Assembly: GCF_018139145.2 (NCBI RefSeq)
Contig: NC_059482.1
Span: 12,734,794-12,798,793, forward strand
DNA: 64,000 nt
Origin: Gymnogyps californianus
Taxonomy: Eukaryota; Chordata; Aves; Accipitriformes; Cathartidae
Direction: 5' to 3'
This document shows, piece by piece, positions 51,376-62,514 of this stretch. Under the pieces are notes generated by a model. It was given only the letters and a program-made list of their open reading frames with translations, had not been told where the DNA came from and ran no database searches. The position numbers were made by a program, and so were the translations under genes. Within the stretch, counting starts at the first letter, position 1. The number at the start of each line of letters is the position of its first letter.

Positions 51376-52115
51376 TTCTGTCCAGTTGTGAATCCATAAA
51401 CTAAACAAGACTTTGGCAGAAGAAGTCAACAAATGTGGTGTTCAGACCAGAACTTGACAGCTGGAAAAGGAAAAGGGGGATGCAAAAGCCAAGCTTTTGA
51501 TTAGACTGGTGTGAATACTTTTTAATGAATAAAATATTCAGTGAATGTAACCTCTTTTCTGCTTTCAAAGTTTCCTGCAACAGATTGAGACATTCTGTAT
51601 TTTATTTAGTTAATATTATTTATGAATTTTATTTGAACATATTCCTGGTACGTTTACAACAGTTTATGCAAAGAATCACGCTTTGTACTGTCTTGGTTAT
51701 TTGCAAGGATCTAAAATGTTTTTATTTAAATTCCTTGGTTGGGTGAATTACAGAACTAGGAATTGTGCAGATTGAAGATTTCATCAGTATAAAATTAAAA
51801 ATTCATAATTATAGTTAGGGAATTATTCAAATTGAAATCTAATTTAAGATGTAACTTGAAGTTTGAATTTGTTTGTTCTAGAAAGAAGATTTAAAGAACT
51901 TCCAAATATTATCACATCAAATTACATTTTAAGTAGGAATGGACCAAATGTCAGTTATATTTGCCAAATTCCTCTAAAATTCCTGAACAAGGAATCTTAA
52001 TAATTTGCAGACTGCCTGATCTAAGTTGGGTATCTTGCATCTGTGCTAACTAAAAATGAAGCTTTAAAATATTGTCGTAGTAATTGACTGGTTTTAGTTT
52101 TGTTTTGATTTGGTT

Positions 52116-52139
52116 TTTTTTTCTTTTTTTTTTTTTTTT
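52116..52139 (+). repeat. T-rich tract
   Basis: Two T runs joined by one C. Simple sequence. Confidence 0.9.
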
Positions 52140-52764
52140 CCTGTGCTGCTTTACTGAGGAGGGATGCACTATGTTTGCAGGAATGCCTGCACACTGGGAG
52201 TGTCAGCATATTTACGTGTGTCAGGGCATATTAGGAGTGCATCCACCTGTAAATAGTAAACATATTAAGACCATGTTACCCCTAACATGACAGTATCAAA
52301 AATATCTAGAGACGTGCTGAATTTTGAATGAAAGACTAAAAGGCTAATCTAATAATCGCATACTGTGTCCACAAAACTCCCATTAAATCATGTCCCATTC
52401 ACCTGAAACCATTTCAAAATGCCTGCTCTTGGTTTAAATAAGTAAAATTAAAACCCCAACATTGTTTCTACAATAACAGTGTTTTAGTTACAGTTCCCAA
52501 TTAAAAAAATAATTCCCCAGTCTGAAAGCGTCAGACTGGATTATATTCTCTGTTAAAGGAAGAAAAGAAAGAATCTGCTGTCTGGTGACCTTTATTTTGG
52601 CTGAAGGCTAATAGACATCGAACTCTGTAGAGTGAAAATTCTCCCAGGAAATGTGCATACTAATATTACTTTATTTACATTATTGTTTTCTAATTCAAAT
52701 AAGAGTGGTATCAGTGCTATGTACGTGATTTCCCTGCACTGTTTTGTAGCTGAAGTTGTTGCAG

Positions 52765-52945
52765 ATCCTCCCTCCTTTCCGCCCCACACTGGAGCCGGGG
52801 CCTCGGCGGGTGTTTGGGCGTTTCGGCCTCTGGCCGCCTTGTCCGGAGCAGGGGCAGGCACGCAGCTCATCGCAGCCCACAGGGCTGGCATTCCTCTCTA
52901 AAAAGGGCCGTTGCTGAAGGCCGCCGCTTCTCTTGCAGCTTTTCC
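52765..52945. promoter_or_regulatory. CpG-rich islet upstream of the microprotein candidate
   Basis: About 13 CpG dinucleotides fall in roughly 170 bases, inside DNA that is otherwise CpG-poor and AT-rich. There is no obvious TATA box. It lies about 1.1 kb upstream of the donor that ends candidate exon 1, so it could be a small CpG promoter for it. An unrelated GC islet is equally possible. It is open in several frames on both strands, as expected from GC richness. Confidence 0.3.
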
Positions 52946-53774
52946 CCAGCAAACTATGGCTTAGTTCTTCTTAGAGAAAACTGAGCATGTCCTGGACGGG
53001 TGCTCTCAGGTTTATGTTTGTGGTTTGTTTTGTAGCATAGGTTATTTTTCTTTACAAAGAGTGCGCCTGGGTTGCAGCCAGTCTCTGTGCCTCGTGCTGA
53101 TGTGTGAGTGTGGCAGAAACCGAGGAAAGGGCACAGGAGAGGCTTTGCCCTCCTGAGAAGACAGACAGACTTCTGTGATGACAGGAAAAGAGACCTTTTC
53201 TCTGAAGGGCCCAGCTATGACAGAGAATGGGGACGGGCTGCGTTGAGGAGGAAGAGTTGCAGGAAATCGTTAAAAATTGCTGGTCAGAGGGAGGCGAAGG
53301 AAGAGATCTGCCCTGGAAGGATAAAGTTGGTAAGGGGCCTTGTCTGTTTTGAAGGGTCCCTCCTGCAGGTTGTGTTTGGGTGCAGCCTACCTTCTGAAAT
53401 TCAGATCCCCTCTCTGGTGCTCATTTTAACATGTTCAGGCACATTCACATCAGAGTTTCACCAAGACAAAGTTATTTCACCATCCTGCATCATATAGAAG
53501 TTTGAGTGGAATAACTGGTGGAGTCCTATTTCTGGGATTTTTACAGGGAAGTGGTAAATATATGTCCCTCACGTTAGTATTTCTTCCTGCCCTTGCAGAC
53601 AGAGGCTCTCCTCTGTTATAATACTGCCGTAGGAGTTCCCTCCTGGAGTGCCTGAGCAGTCTGCATTGTGCCATACCTTGCTGGCTTATGATCTCCTCTT
53701 GCCCGTGTGTGGGTGAGCATTGTGTTTCACTAAGCAGTGAAATTCAGGCACAGCTAATAAATGTTTTTTCCTCT

Positions 53775-53803
53775 CCCCCCCCCCCCCTTTTTTTTTTTTT
53801 TTT
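53775..53803 (+). repeat. C13 followed by T16
   Basis: Adjacent homopolymers of 13 C and 16 T, 180 bases upstream of the candidate microprotein start. If transcribed this lies in the leader or an upstream intron. The pyrimidine tract would be prone to assembly errors. Confidence 0.95.
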
Positions 53804-53898
53804 AAATCGCACTTACAGCTCTGGACTAGGGAAGCCCTGGTTGGGAAGCATTGATTTTCCTCTGTTCTGAAGCAAAACCCAGAGACCTGTTTCCTTTG

Positions 53899-53982
53899 AT
53901 GCTTTTCTGTCTTGCGGGCTATCCCAGTGGCCGTACTCTTCAAGAGGAGGAGAGCGCAAGGAGCCTTCTCTTCCGCACCTAG
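53899..53982 (+). other. Upstream ORF ending one base before the microprotein ATG
   Basis: This ATG opens a 27-codon frame in the presumed 5' leader of the microprotein candidate. It stops at TAG 53980-53982, one base before the ATG at 53984. If the transcript starts upstream of 53899, this uORF would be read first, and reinitiation or leaky scanning would be needed for the microprotein. Whether the leader extends that far is not visible. Confidence 0.25.
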
Positions 53983-53983
53983 A

Positions 53984-56900
53984 ATGAAAGGTAAGCACGT
54001 GCCTTCTGAAAAGCAGCACCAGTGCTTTCCTGGCTGTTGAGTGCAGGGACACTGAGCTTGCTTTAAGGCAATTCAGTAATTTCCCTGAAACAATGCTCCT
54101 TCAGGAGTGGAAAAACTGTAATGAAATATTCTTTGTCTAGAGAACGTTTTATTGCGCGCTGCCTGAGAATGGCCCCTAATGTGGAATTTACCTGTAAGCA
54201 TGCTGTTTTCACATCTATTTACTTCAGTTTTTACTCCTGTGAAAGGGAAGAGGGGAAGAAAAGAAGTGACGTTAGGGGTCTGGTATCTGCTACTATTTGT
54301 TATGAAGGCTCTGTCTTCCAGGACATTGCCCATCTTAACTGGTAATGTTCCTCAAAAGCTCAAAAAAACTACCACAGCAGTGATGAATCTTTGCTGATGG
54401 ACATCAGATGTTTTGCTGGGGTTTAAAAGAGTCTAAAAGAAATCAAATTCTTCAATCTTCAGCAGAGTTAACAGGTGTTCGTATCAGAGAGGTAATGAAA
54501 TATTGCCTCAGGTAGGAAAATAGTGCTGTGGAGTACCAGTAAATCAGAACGCTGCTCTTGTTCAGAGCTGACTGAACTTGCTTTCAGTAGTTCAGCATAT
54601 CTTTGTTTATAAATCTAAATGCTATTGTGTTGTATTGTACTTTGCAGTGTAATAAATTGTAACATTCAACATTAACTGGTCAGGCTTCAGTGATAACAAA
54701 AGTTCAGCAGGCTGGTGGCACTCTGATCAATATTACCTTCTATTTATAGTATTGTTACAAATTGAAGTTTTATTTAAATTAGACAATGCTGAGAAGCTTA
54801 CAGTAGATCAATAAACTAAAATACAGTAACGGATTTTAATTCGTAGCTGATATGCTGCTATCCTTTTGTCACATGCATCCTTAATGTCCCCTAAACAAAA
54901 TCACATTTACGTATACTGTAATAGACTGTTGCCTGGCAAAACTGCAAAACTGTTTTAAAGGAGCAAGACTGTGGCTGTGTAATGAGCCGGATGTTGGATA
55001 GGAGGGAAAAAGGCCCAATAGTTTCTGTTTGCTTGGGGATTTGTTGTTTGCTTGCTTTGCTGTTTTCCTATTCAGTACATCAGTTTAACCCGAAGTATAT
55101 ATAATGTATGCCATATAGGTAGTGCTAATGCTCAGATTCTGCTCTCATGTATTTACACCAACGTATCTCCAATGACAGCAGTACTGTTTTTCTATTACTT
55201 CATCTGTGTTGTGAGATTAAGTTTGAGTTCAGTATGATACGTCTTGTTTTTAGAGGCAGCTAGAGCCACCAGCTTTTGGGTTGTGACTGGTGATACGACG
55301 ACCCAACCAATATTGAACAATATTTTTAGTACTTTTGGTTGAATTACAATATGAGGTTATCTTGCAATTATTAGAATTTGATTTCTGTCAGCTCTACCTA
55401 ATCATTAGGTGATAGCTCATATGTAGCCACCAACAATATCTGAGCAATCAGCCCTGGGTGTGTGCATTGGCTGAAGACAAAGGAATTGACATGTTCCTGC
55501 TGACACAAGAGGAATCGTCAAGAATCTTAATTATATATTAATCATCATGGTCGGTTGGCACAACCAACAAAGTCTCTCTAACACTATCCGAAATAAACTT
55601 AAAATGGTGGTGCCAGAAAAATCACTATAGAGCTTTAACAATGCCACTGGTCTCTCTGAAAAAGTTTTGAGATGGGTGATTAATAGGGACATCTGCCATT
55701 AGACACTGTTAATTTTTAAACAAGATCTAAATATTCTTACGAGAATTCCCATTTTGTTCTTCCAACAGCAAGCATAGGTGCTTTAGAGCTGGGGGAATAA
55801 TTCAGTCTGACCTCCTAAATGTTGCAGATAAAAGAAACTAATGCAAAAAATGCCACATATACTGTATGTCTAACAAGATTTATAAGTTTATTCCCCCCCG
55901 AAAGATCCAGCACTTTCTTTCCAACATAGTAATTCTAAATGGCAAAGCCTGGGCTAAGTGTCCCACTCCCAACATCTTCTGAGCCTTCACATGTCCTGCT
56001 GGTTCACACGCGGACATGGTGGTCCTGCGCACTCATTATGGGGACAGGAACACGTGATGCTCTTCTATTTCTTTATTCCAAACCTTCCTTTGGATTCCAC
56101 TGCTGCTTTTATTCCTTCCGACCAGATGTTTCAGACAAGACCAGAAGCAGGCCAAAGAAATAAAATACCTGCTATCAAGAAGGCTGCGGCAGGAAGGCTT
56201 AAGGAGAAAACAGAGAAATTCGTGGGAAACTAGAAAACAAAAGTTCTGGATTAACCAAGTAAAAGATCTTCTCACCCAAGATTAACTGTTCTCTCTGTCA
56301 TGCTTGGAGATACGCAAAGAACGGACGTTTGTGGCAGATGTTTGGTGTGTGTGGATCTTCCTGCTGGTGTCTGGATGTGGGCGGTGAGACAGGACCAGCA
56401 GGAGTGAGTGTCATAGGGGGTGTGGATGTGGATGGGTTACAGGGGATGATTAGAGGGGATTGTTGAGGTGCTGAAGAGGTAGTTGGTTTTCTCGGCACTG
56501 GTGATACAGATCATTGTTCCTCTGGGGAATGCGTGCAATAACAAATTGGGGTGGGGGGCATCTTGGGTGGGGATGAAAGGCACTGAACATCCTCTCTAGC
56601 GTGGAAGGGTCTGACCTCATGGGAAAGTAACAGCACAGCTGAATATTTTGCACTTTCCCCCAGTCTGATGATTCTTTTGTCCTCTGACTTATCTTCTTCT
56701 CAGGGTCAGTATTCTTTGCACATTGCCTGGTACTTGCATCTCCTGAAGTGAAGTTTTCCTTTCCTTCTGGCCTTATGTTTCCCTACAAGTCTCTAACTCT
56801 TTTTTTCAAATATATTTATTTTTATTTTTCTCCCTTCTTTGCTGCCACCAGGCTGTTCCCTCTTCTTTTACTGACTGCTGCGGCTGCCCGCCTTCTCAGT

Positions 56901-57314
56901 GTGTGAAGTATTCACATCAAATAGAGAAGGAAGTAGAGCAGGCTTTTAACTTCAGCTGTGGGCACAGCTTGGGGGAGCTGCTTTCTAGCAGCAGGAAACA
57001 TTGTCATCTGTTCTGTAAGAATTTCTGAGGTTGGTTTTCCCCAGATCAAAATGTAAGAGAGACTCCACTTCATCCAGAGATTATACTTGTATATGTCTGT
57101 GTATATATATATGTATATATACAAAAATAATATATTTTCTTTAATCTTGACCTTCTCTCCTCTCCTCTCAGTCTTCCTCCTCCACCCCAGCAGCGATGAG
57201 AATCTCCCTGAGAGACCTAAACCTACGGAGTGTAAAAACTGGAGAGAGATTATCTTGTGCCTTTTTCTGGTTTTTGTCATCATTCTCCTTTTTGGTTGGA
57301 TGACAGCACCATGA
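53984..57314 (+). CDS. Candidate two-exon gene for a 49-residue single-pass membrane microprotein
   Basis: Exon 1 coding part is 53984-53990 (ATG AAA G), ending at a strong donor GTAAGC at 53991. Exon 2 starts at 57172 after a pyrimidine-rich acceptor and runs to the TGA at 57312-57314. The 3181-base intron splits a Val codon, and 7 + 143 bases give 50 codons including the stop. The start has A at -3, and an in-frame TGA at 53897-53899 with no intervening ATG supports it. The product begins MKVFLLHP. Residues 8-28 are polar with balanced charge (D11, E12, E16, R17, K19, E22, C23, K24, W26, R27, E28). Residues 29-45 form one hydrophobic segment, and the tail ends in GWMTAP. The size and C-terminal anchor recall sarcolipin/phospholamban-type microproteins in architecture only. 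ATTAAA at 57389-57394 and AATAAA at 57470-57475 follow. I do not recognise the sequence. Chance assembly, or a different first exon, remains possible. Confidence 0.3.
55131..55230. repeat. Ancient palindromic amniote repeat, ttacaccagtgtaa type
   Basis: 'ctcagattctgctctcatgt', then 'atttacaccaacgtatctcc' and 'aatgacagcagtac', then 'gtgttgtgagatta', follows the known inverted theme 'agattctgctctcagttacac...ctccattgac...tgtaactgagatcagaatct'. Confidence 0.45.
57093..57121 (+). repeat. TA/TG-rich simple repeat
   Basis: Alternating tatg/tgta/tata units immediately upstream of the pyrimidine tract of the microprotein acceptor, within its candidate intron. Confidence 0.7.
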
Positions 57315-57479
57315 TCTAGAGAGAGAGTGAGACAAGCAAACTGGCTGTACTCTGCCCCATTTGGCAGAGAATACTAAGATCCTCTGAAATTAAAGTTCAT
57401 AGTTTTAATAGCATTTTTGAGACCTCATCTTGCATATTAGAATTTAGCCAGGTATTAGGTAATTTAGATAATAAATTCT

Positions 57480-59610
57480 CTTCAAAGTGACCCATCATCT
57501 TAGTATTTATTTTTTTTCTAAAGGATGTAAGGCATAAAAGCAAGCTTTGTAGTTTTATATCTGTCAGCATGTCACATAAATATCTCAGTAACTACTGATC
57601 TTATCACCATAAAACTTCCATTTATACAGTTAGACATGTCATGTTGGTCAGTTGCACAAAAAGTTAAGCACATGCAATATTAAACTCCAACCCATGCCAG
57701 CTCCATTAGCCCACATCTTGAAGTTCTCTCTGAACACTATTAGAGGAGAAGTGGGGGAGGAGCGGGAGGCAGCATACAGCAGATTCAGAGGAGGACGGAC
57801 TCATGTTGAAAATTACTGAAATGATGAAAGAGATTGTGGAGGGATGTTTGGAGTCTTAGTATTTCCCCAAAAATCAAAAGATCTGTTTTCTGTTTGATGA
57901 ATGACTTTAATAGTTTTAATGACCTCATATAATTTATTTGATTGTATTGTTCATTTTTATTAGAAGGTTGGTCTAGCAGCATTTCAAGTTGTATCACCTT
58001 TGCATGTCAGAATTGGACTCCGATCTCAGCTTGCCATCTTAACAATTGTATTACTTTTGTAGCCTTTTTATATTAAACAACAGTTAACATTCAGCAAATC
58101 TGAAGTTACTTATTTTCTGGTTTCTAACTCAGACTTGGCAGGAATGTGTCTTTAAGAAGCAGTGTAAGCAATTATTTATCTAGAGTAAAGTTTGTTGGGA
58201 GTAATAGTTTAGAAATTGTGCAATCTATTAATTTGATTTATGTTTAAAAAATTCCCATGAATACTGCAATTAATACTGATTACTACTCTTAAGCTCTGCT
58301 GCAGTTTGCATTTTAGGCCCCATAGGCTGATGCACTCTGTTTCTAGAAATATCTTGCATAGTAAGTTATGTGTAAGTCCAGACATTGTCAGGTTAGGTGA
58401 TGTTAAGGGACAGTTTTATAAAAACATACCTACTTAATTGTGTGCCTAACTTGACCAAGTAATTAATTCATTTTATGTATGGAGACTATAGCAAAAATGA
58501 CTGAAAATATGTAACGGGTCCACTGTGAAGCCTGGACACTAAATTGGCTACTTGCACGTGCATACGTGCTTCCACAGATACTTGCAGCACATTGCAGGTA
58601 AATTAAGCATGAAGTGCCACAGACATATTTGTGCTTGGGCCAAATTATTCTCCTTCTGGAAAATATTAAGAGTCACTAACTTTGCATCTTTGTACTTGTT
58701 TTTACATTTGTGTGCATTCAGCAGGGTAGCACATTATTTACTCTAAGAAATACAGAGAACATCTCTCATACTTATCTTTACAGAAATACATGAGGCTGCA
58801 TTTTTTTTGGCAGCACTGATAGCAGAAAATCTCTCTTTTTCTGTTGTTAATGATACAAAATCGACTTTGCTATGGTATTCCCTACAGAAAACAGTGCATT
58901 AAAAATAATAGTGTTTAAATTTGGATGTGTTCAAGAATGTCACAATATGAAGGGTTAGTCCAGTATTCAGAAACAGTAAGACATTTGCAACACTGAAAAC
59001 ACGCATGCTGTGTAAAGGCACGTAGTTTTCCTAATTTCAGTTGAACCACTTATGTGTAGTCTCCAATTTTTTACTTATAAAGCTGTGTTTAATTTAAGAC
59101 TGGGTTGAGTGTGCTTGTCACTGAGTCCACCATTGGCAAGACTGGTCATTATAAAAATATTAGAGCCAACCTTGATTTGCCAGGATCCCAAATGAAGAGG
59201 AATCAAAGAGAATTTGAGTAGTGGCCTTTTTCCCTTCTCCTGAAGGAGACATTATCAACTCATTAGCTACAAGCCTGCACAGAAGCCCCAACTGTGACTC
59301 TTAAAGCAAGAAATACATTTCTTGTAGTTAAGATTGACTTTCAGCATGCCAGCTGTCCCTCTTTTGGAAGGATTGGCCTTATTTTTCAAGTAGAACATGT
59401 GCCATCTTGATTACCCAAACTCTTAATTCAATGCTGTTTAATGCTTTGTCTCCTCAAAATATCCCTTATATCCAGCTTTGATTGGTGGGTAGATGTACCA
59501 GTACTGATCAGCTTAATTACCAGTGTGAGGCAGCGCAATGCAGACATGAGGTAGCAGCACACCTTTCCCAGCATTCTGAGGTAATTAACCAAAAAATATT
59601 TCCCTGCCAC
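57480..59610. other. No gene seen
   Basis: AT-rich DNA downstream of the microprotein candidate's poly(A) hexamers. No repeat or open frame of note. Confidence 0.55.
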
Positions 59611-59618
59611 CTGTCTAG

Positions 59619-59735
59619 CATTGGAGAAAATCCAGTTTTCTTTCCAAGCTATGAAAAGGGGGGATCAGAGCAGAATTTGGGTAGCAGGATGGCTTATCCC
59701 TGTATTTTCTGTTCTTCCTAGAGTCATCCGCAATG
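59619..59735 (+). CDS. Exon-like block, 117 nt, phase 1-1
   Basis: The acceptor tract is ttccctgccacctgtctag and the donor CAATG|GTAAGTACA is close to consensus. One frame is open throughout (starts LEKIQFSF, includes hydrophobic WLIPVFSVLP). The symmetric phase suggests a possible cassette exon. Nothing else supports it. Confidence 0.15.
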
Positions 59736-59739
59736 GTAA

Positions 59740-61835
59740 GTACAGAGGCTGAGGCTGCCACCCCCTTTCTTTCCCAATTCCCAGTATGGTATCTGCAGCA
59801 AAAAAAACTGTGAAGAATTAAGGTGAGCCATACGGGAAACCATGAGCTGTGATCTTCCAGGGTTCATGAAGACTGGAATGCTGAATATACCTTTGGATGC
59901 ATCAAGTACAAACACCAACAAAGTTTGGATTTACTGTGGCCTGACTAAAATTCCTCATTTTCTCTCAGTTGTTCAAAGCTTAAACCCAATCCAGTAGCAT
60001 ATTAAAAACTTAAATTTTCTGTGTGTTCAGTGCTTAGAGGAAATGTGCTGTAATTCTTACCATGCCTGGGTGAAAACATATATAGTCTATTTACATTCAT
60101 TATCTAGAGCAAATTAAATATAAAATCTCTCACTCCTCAGTGCTTGCATTGATATAGCATTCAAAACCAAAAGCAAGAGTATAAAACATCACAAAAATAT
60201 AACATGAATAAAATAATATTGCTTTTGACTTTTTTAAAAATAATTTTGTTTCTTATATTATAGTGAAAAGGCATATCACAAATTAAAAAGTGATTATAGC
60301 AATTCTGGAATAACTTCTGAGTTCTGATGGCTTTCCACATACATAGATTGTAAACCATGTGAGCTAACAGGTGTATTCATCCATCCATGAAGACGACATC
60401 TATGGTTAAAGCATCCCAGCTGATCTAAAAATATTTTTCTAAGACACTGACATACTTTACGGTTTCGAGTGGTCTTCAACTGGTTTTGATTCAATGAAGA
60501 TTGTGCATACCGAATAACTTTGCCGTTATACTAAAGTCTATTCCCATGTCATGTTTCCAGAAAACAACTCATGTTTGAGACAAGTTCAATTATCTGTGGT
60601 TAGATTTTTTTTTTTTTATGCTGGAGTAGTCATTCTGCCATAGCTCAGGAATAGCTAATGGAATTTCATTCGAACCTCATTTAAAAAACAAAACCCACAC
60701 TTTTTGGCAGGATACAAGTGGGAAGAGATTTAGTCCACAAGATATATTTTATCCTGGCATGTAGGAGAACAGTTGGTGGAAAATGGTTTCCCCGTAGCCC
60801 ATTAGAAACTTTAACTATCTGTCAGTGATTGCTACGAATGTCGTGCATGACATGTCATGAGAATTCACATAAATAAAAAGGGAAAAGCATCCTGTTCAGG
60901 ACTGCCTCTATGGGAGGGTTGGGAAGAAATATATGATGAGGAGGAGAGAAGGGTTTTATATTCAAAACTTCTAGGAGTAGACCTCTCGAGCCCTGGCTGG
61001 GGTTCTGAGACCTTCTGCAGTAGTTGTCTTTGGATTGCATTTATTACTTTGTCTGCCCTGAACTGAGGATAACGAGGAAGGCTAAAAGGGAAGTTTATTG
61101 TCAATGCATAAGTGTTTATGGGCTCATTGTTCAGAATTGTACTAGTTTGTAACCATGACACTATGATACAAACAGAACGTACGAAAACTGAAATTTAAAA
61201 TTGTTGAAAATTTTTTAAAAAGTGTGCACAGACTATGAAAATTAATACAAGTGTAATTGAAGCGTCTACAGCTTACCACTTTATTGACAGATAAAATGAG
61301 GTTTTAGCTATTGGAAATCTGGTCATATGTGAATTAGTGACTCTTGTCCCTGTTCCTTTAATACTTTTTAGTCAGTTGAAGTTTCTCATGAATTTTGGAA
61401 GTGCAGGGGATGGAACTTGGTAAAAAGATCTCACTTCTACTCATGCCATTTAATTGCTACCTGATAAACTTGCTCTGCAGTGACCTGTGGCTGTAACTGA
61501 GGTCAGCAGGAGTGCCAGAATTACTAAGCTGTAAATTTGGACTCCAACATGTTAGGCACCCAAAGCCTTCAATTAAAGGCCATGGTTAGGTGGGTGAGGT
61601 GAAGGGTGTCAGAGCTCTCCCGTAGTGTGCAAAGAGCTTAGCTACCGGGCGTCATGAGCAGGCGATGAACGTGTATGCTGTGAGAACCAGGAGGCAGCTG
61701 TGTTGAACTCAGGGATTTGTTCCCAGGATAGCTACTTTAAAGGCAGACACCTAGGGAAAAGAAGAGCAAGCAGGCACAAGCCTGAACTTGTGTAAAAGAG
61801 AAAATGTTCCTGAAGCATCCGTATTTTCTGAAGAG
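59740..61835. other. No gene seen
   Basis: AT-rich DNA. A strong-looking donor TAAG|GTGAGCC lies near 59821. No partner exon was found. Confidence 0.5.
61475..61570. repeat. Possible ancient amniote repeat, very worn
   Basis: 'tgtaactgaggtcagcagga' and 'gttaggcacccaaag' resemble pieces of the same repeat group. The order is disturbed, so confidence is low. Confidence 0.2.
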
Positions 61836-61839
61836 ACAC

Positions 61840-62060
61840 GTTGGGGAGCTGCAGGAAGGGGAGTGAGGGCTGGCAGGGCCCTCCGGGGGAGGGTGCGGGC
61901 CCTCAGCGTGGTCGGCAGGCTGGGGGCGGCAGCGAAGGCCAAGTGCCAGGCGTAGCCCCTGGTCAGTGCTGGAAATCCCACGGCAGCGCGGGGCTGAGAG
62001 GGCCTGGGCCTAAGGGGGCCCCTGGGCCGGGGGCGGAGGGGCAGGAGGTGGCTCAGCGCC
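61840..62060. promoter_or_regulatory. CpG islet with G-quadruplex motif
   Basis: This is the most G+C-rich segment of the window, with about 13 CpG in 220 bases. At 62014-62041 four G runs (5, 3, 5 and 4 G) with short loops form a quadruplex motif on the + strand. Open frames on both strands are compositional. It forms a pair with the islet at 62.4 kb, and the two share TGGGCCTAAGG. Confidence 0.4.
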
Positions 62061-62384
62061 ATTAAGGCCTCCTGGTGCTGCTAGAGCCTGGCAGGTCTCC
62101 AGGTGTCCTACAGCTCTGGCACTGCAGCGTCTCGCAGCAAAGCTGCACCTTCTTGGTAGCTAATGTTTCTCAACACGGCAGGGGTAAGGGACGTGCCTTT
62201 TCACTCGTTCCCTGAAGTCGGATGTCTGTGTATCTCTGACCTGTTAGTTGATGTTGTTTTCTTGTTTGTTTGTTTTCAATAATAAGATTTACCTTTAAAT
62301 CTATTGAAGATTTCTGTTCTAAAATAAGCAGCTTACTGGTGTTTCTCTGTGGTAACTGAGGCATTCACACCTTTGGGCAGAGCC

Positions 62385-62510
62385 GCAAGCCTGAAGGTTT
62401 GGGCCTAAGGAGCGGGTAACTTTTCCACGCTGTTTGTGGTGCGTGCGTGCGGCGGTGGTGGGAGCCATGAGGGATCCCCTCACAGCATAGGCCAAGGCGG
62501 CAGCTCAGAG
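62385..62510. promoter_or_regulatory. CpG-rich patch
   Basis: gtgcgtgcgtgcggcggtgg and flanking CpG. It contains a good start context (GCCATGA) whose frame closes after seven codons. It could be a leader or promoter of a gene further downstream, but this is speculative. Confidence 0.3.
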
Positions 62511-62514
62511 TGAT

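Larger units (their letters stand above)
49990..52760. other. No gene seen
   Basis: AT-rich DNA with homopolymers (A-run near 50421-50436, T-rich tract at 52.1 kb) and the pyrimidine-biased tract at 51.03-51.38 kb. Confidence 0.55.

Noticed and set aside
53108..53497. 129-codon open frame between the CpG islet and the microprotein start
   Set aside because: It lies in G+C-richer DNA, has no recognisable domain and mixes unrelated compositions. It is more likely leader or intron sequence. Kept as a doubt only.
55250..55620. Possible endogenous retroviral LTR or primer-binding site ('tggtgcca')
   Set aside because: A single eight-base match without LTR ends, a polypurine tract or coding remnants is not evidence.
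57087..57171. Reading the microprotein frame without splicing from just upstream
   Set aside because: The upstream part is the TA/TG simple repeat and the pyrimidine tract of the acceptor, so the frame there is most likely intron. It was not used as the start.
56912..57283. 123-codon - strand open frame
   Set aside because: It overlaps the candidate exon 2 in antisense and includes a simple TA/TG repeat. No domain is recognised.
61751..62062. 103-codon - strand open frame rich in Pro/Arg
   Set aside because: Compositional result of the CpG islet. The Arg/Pro/Ala bias matches GC-rich DNA read in any frame.
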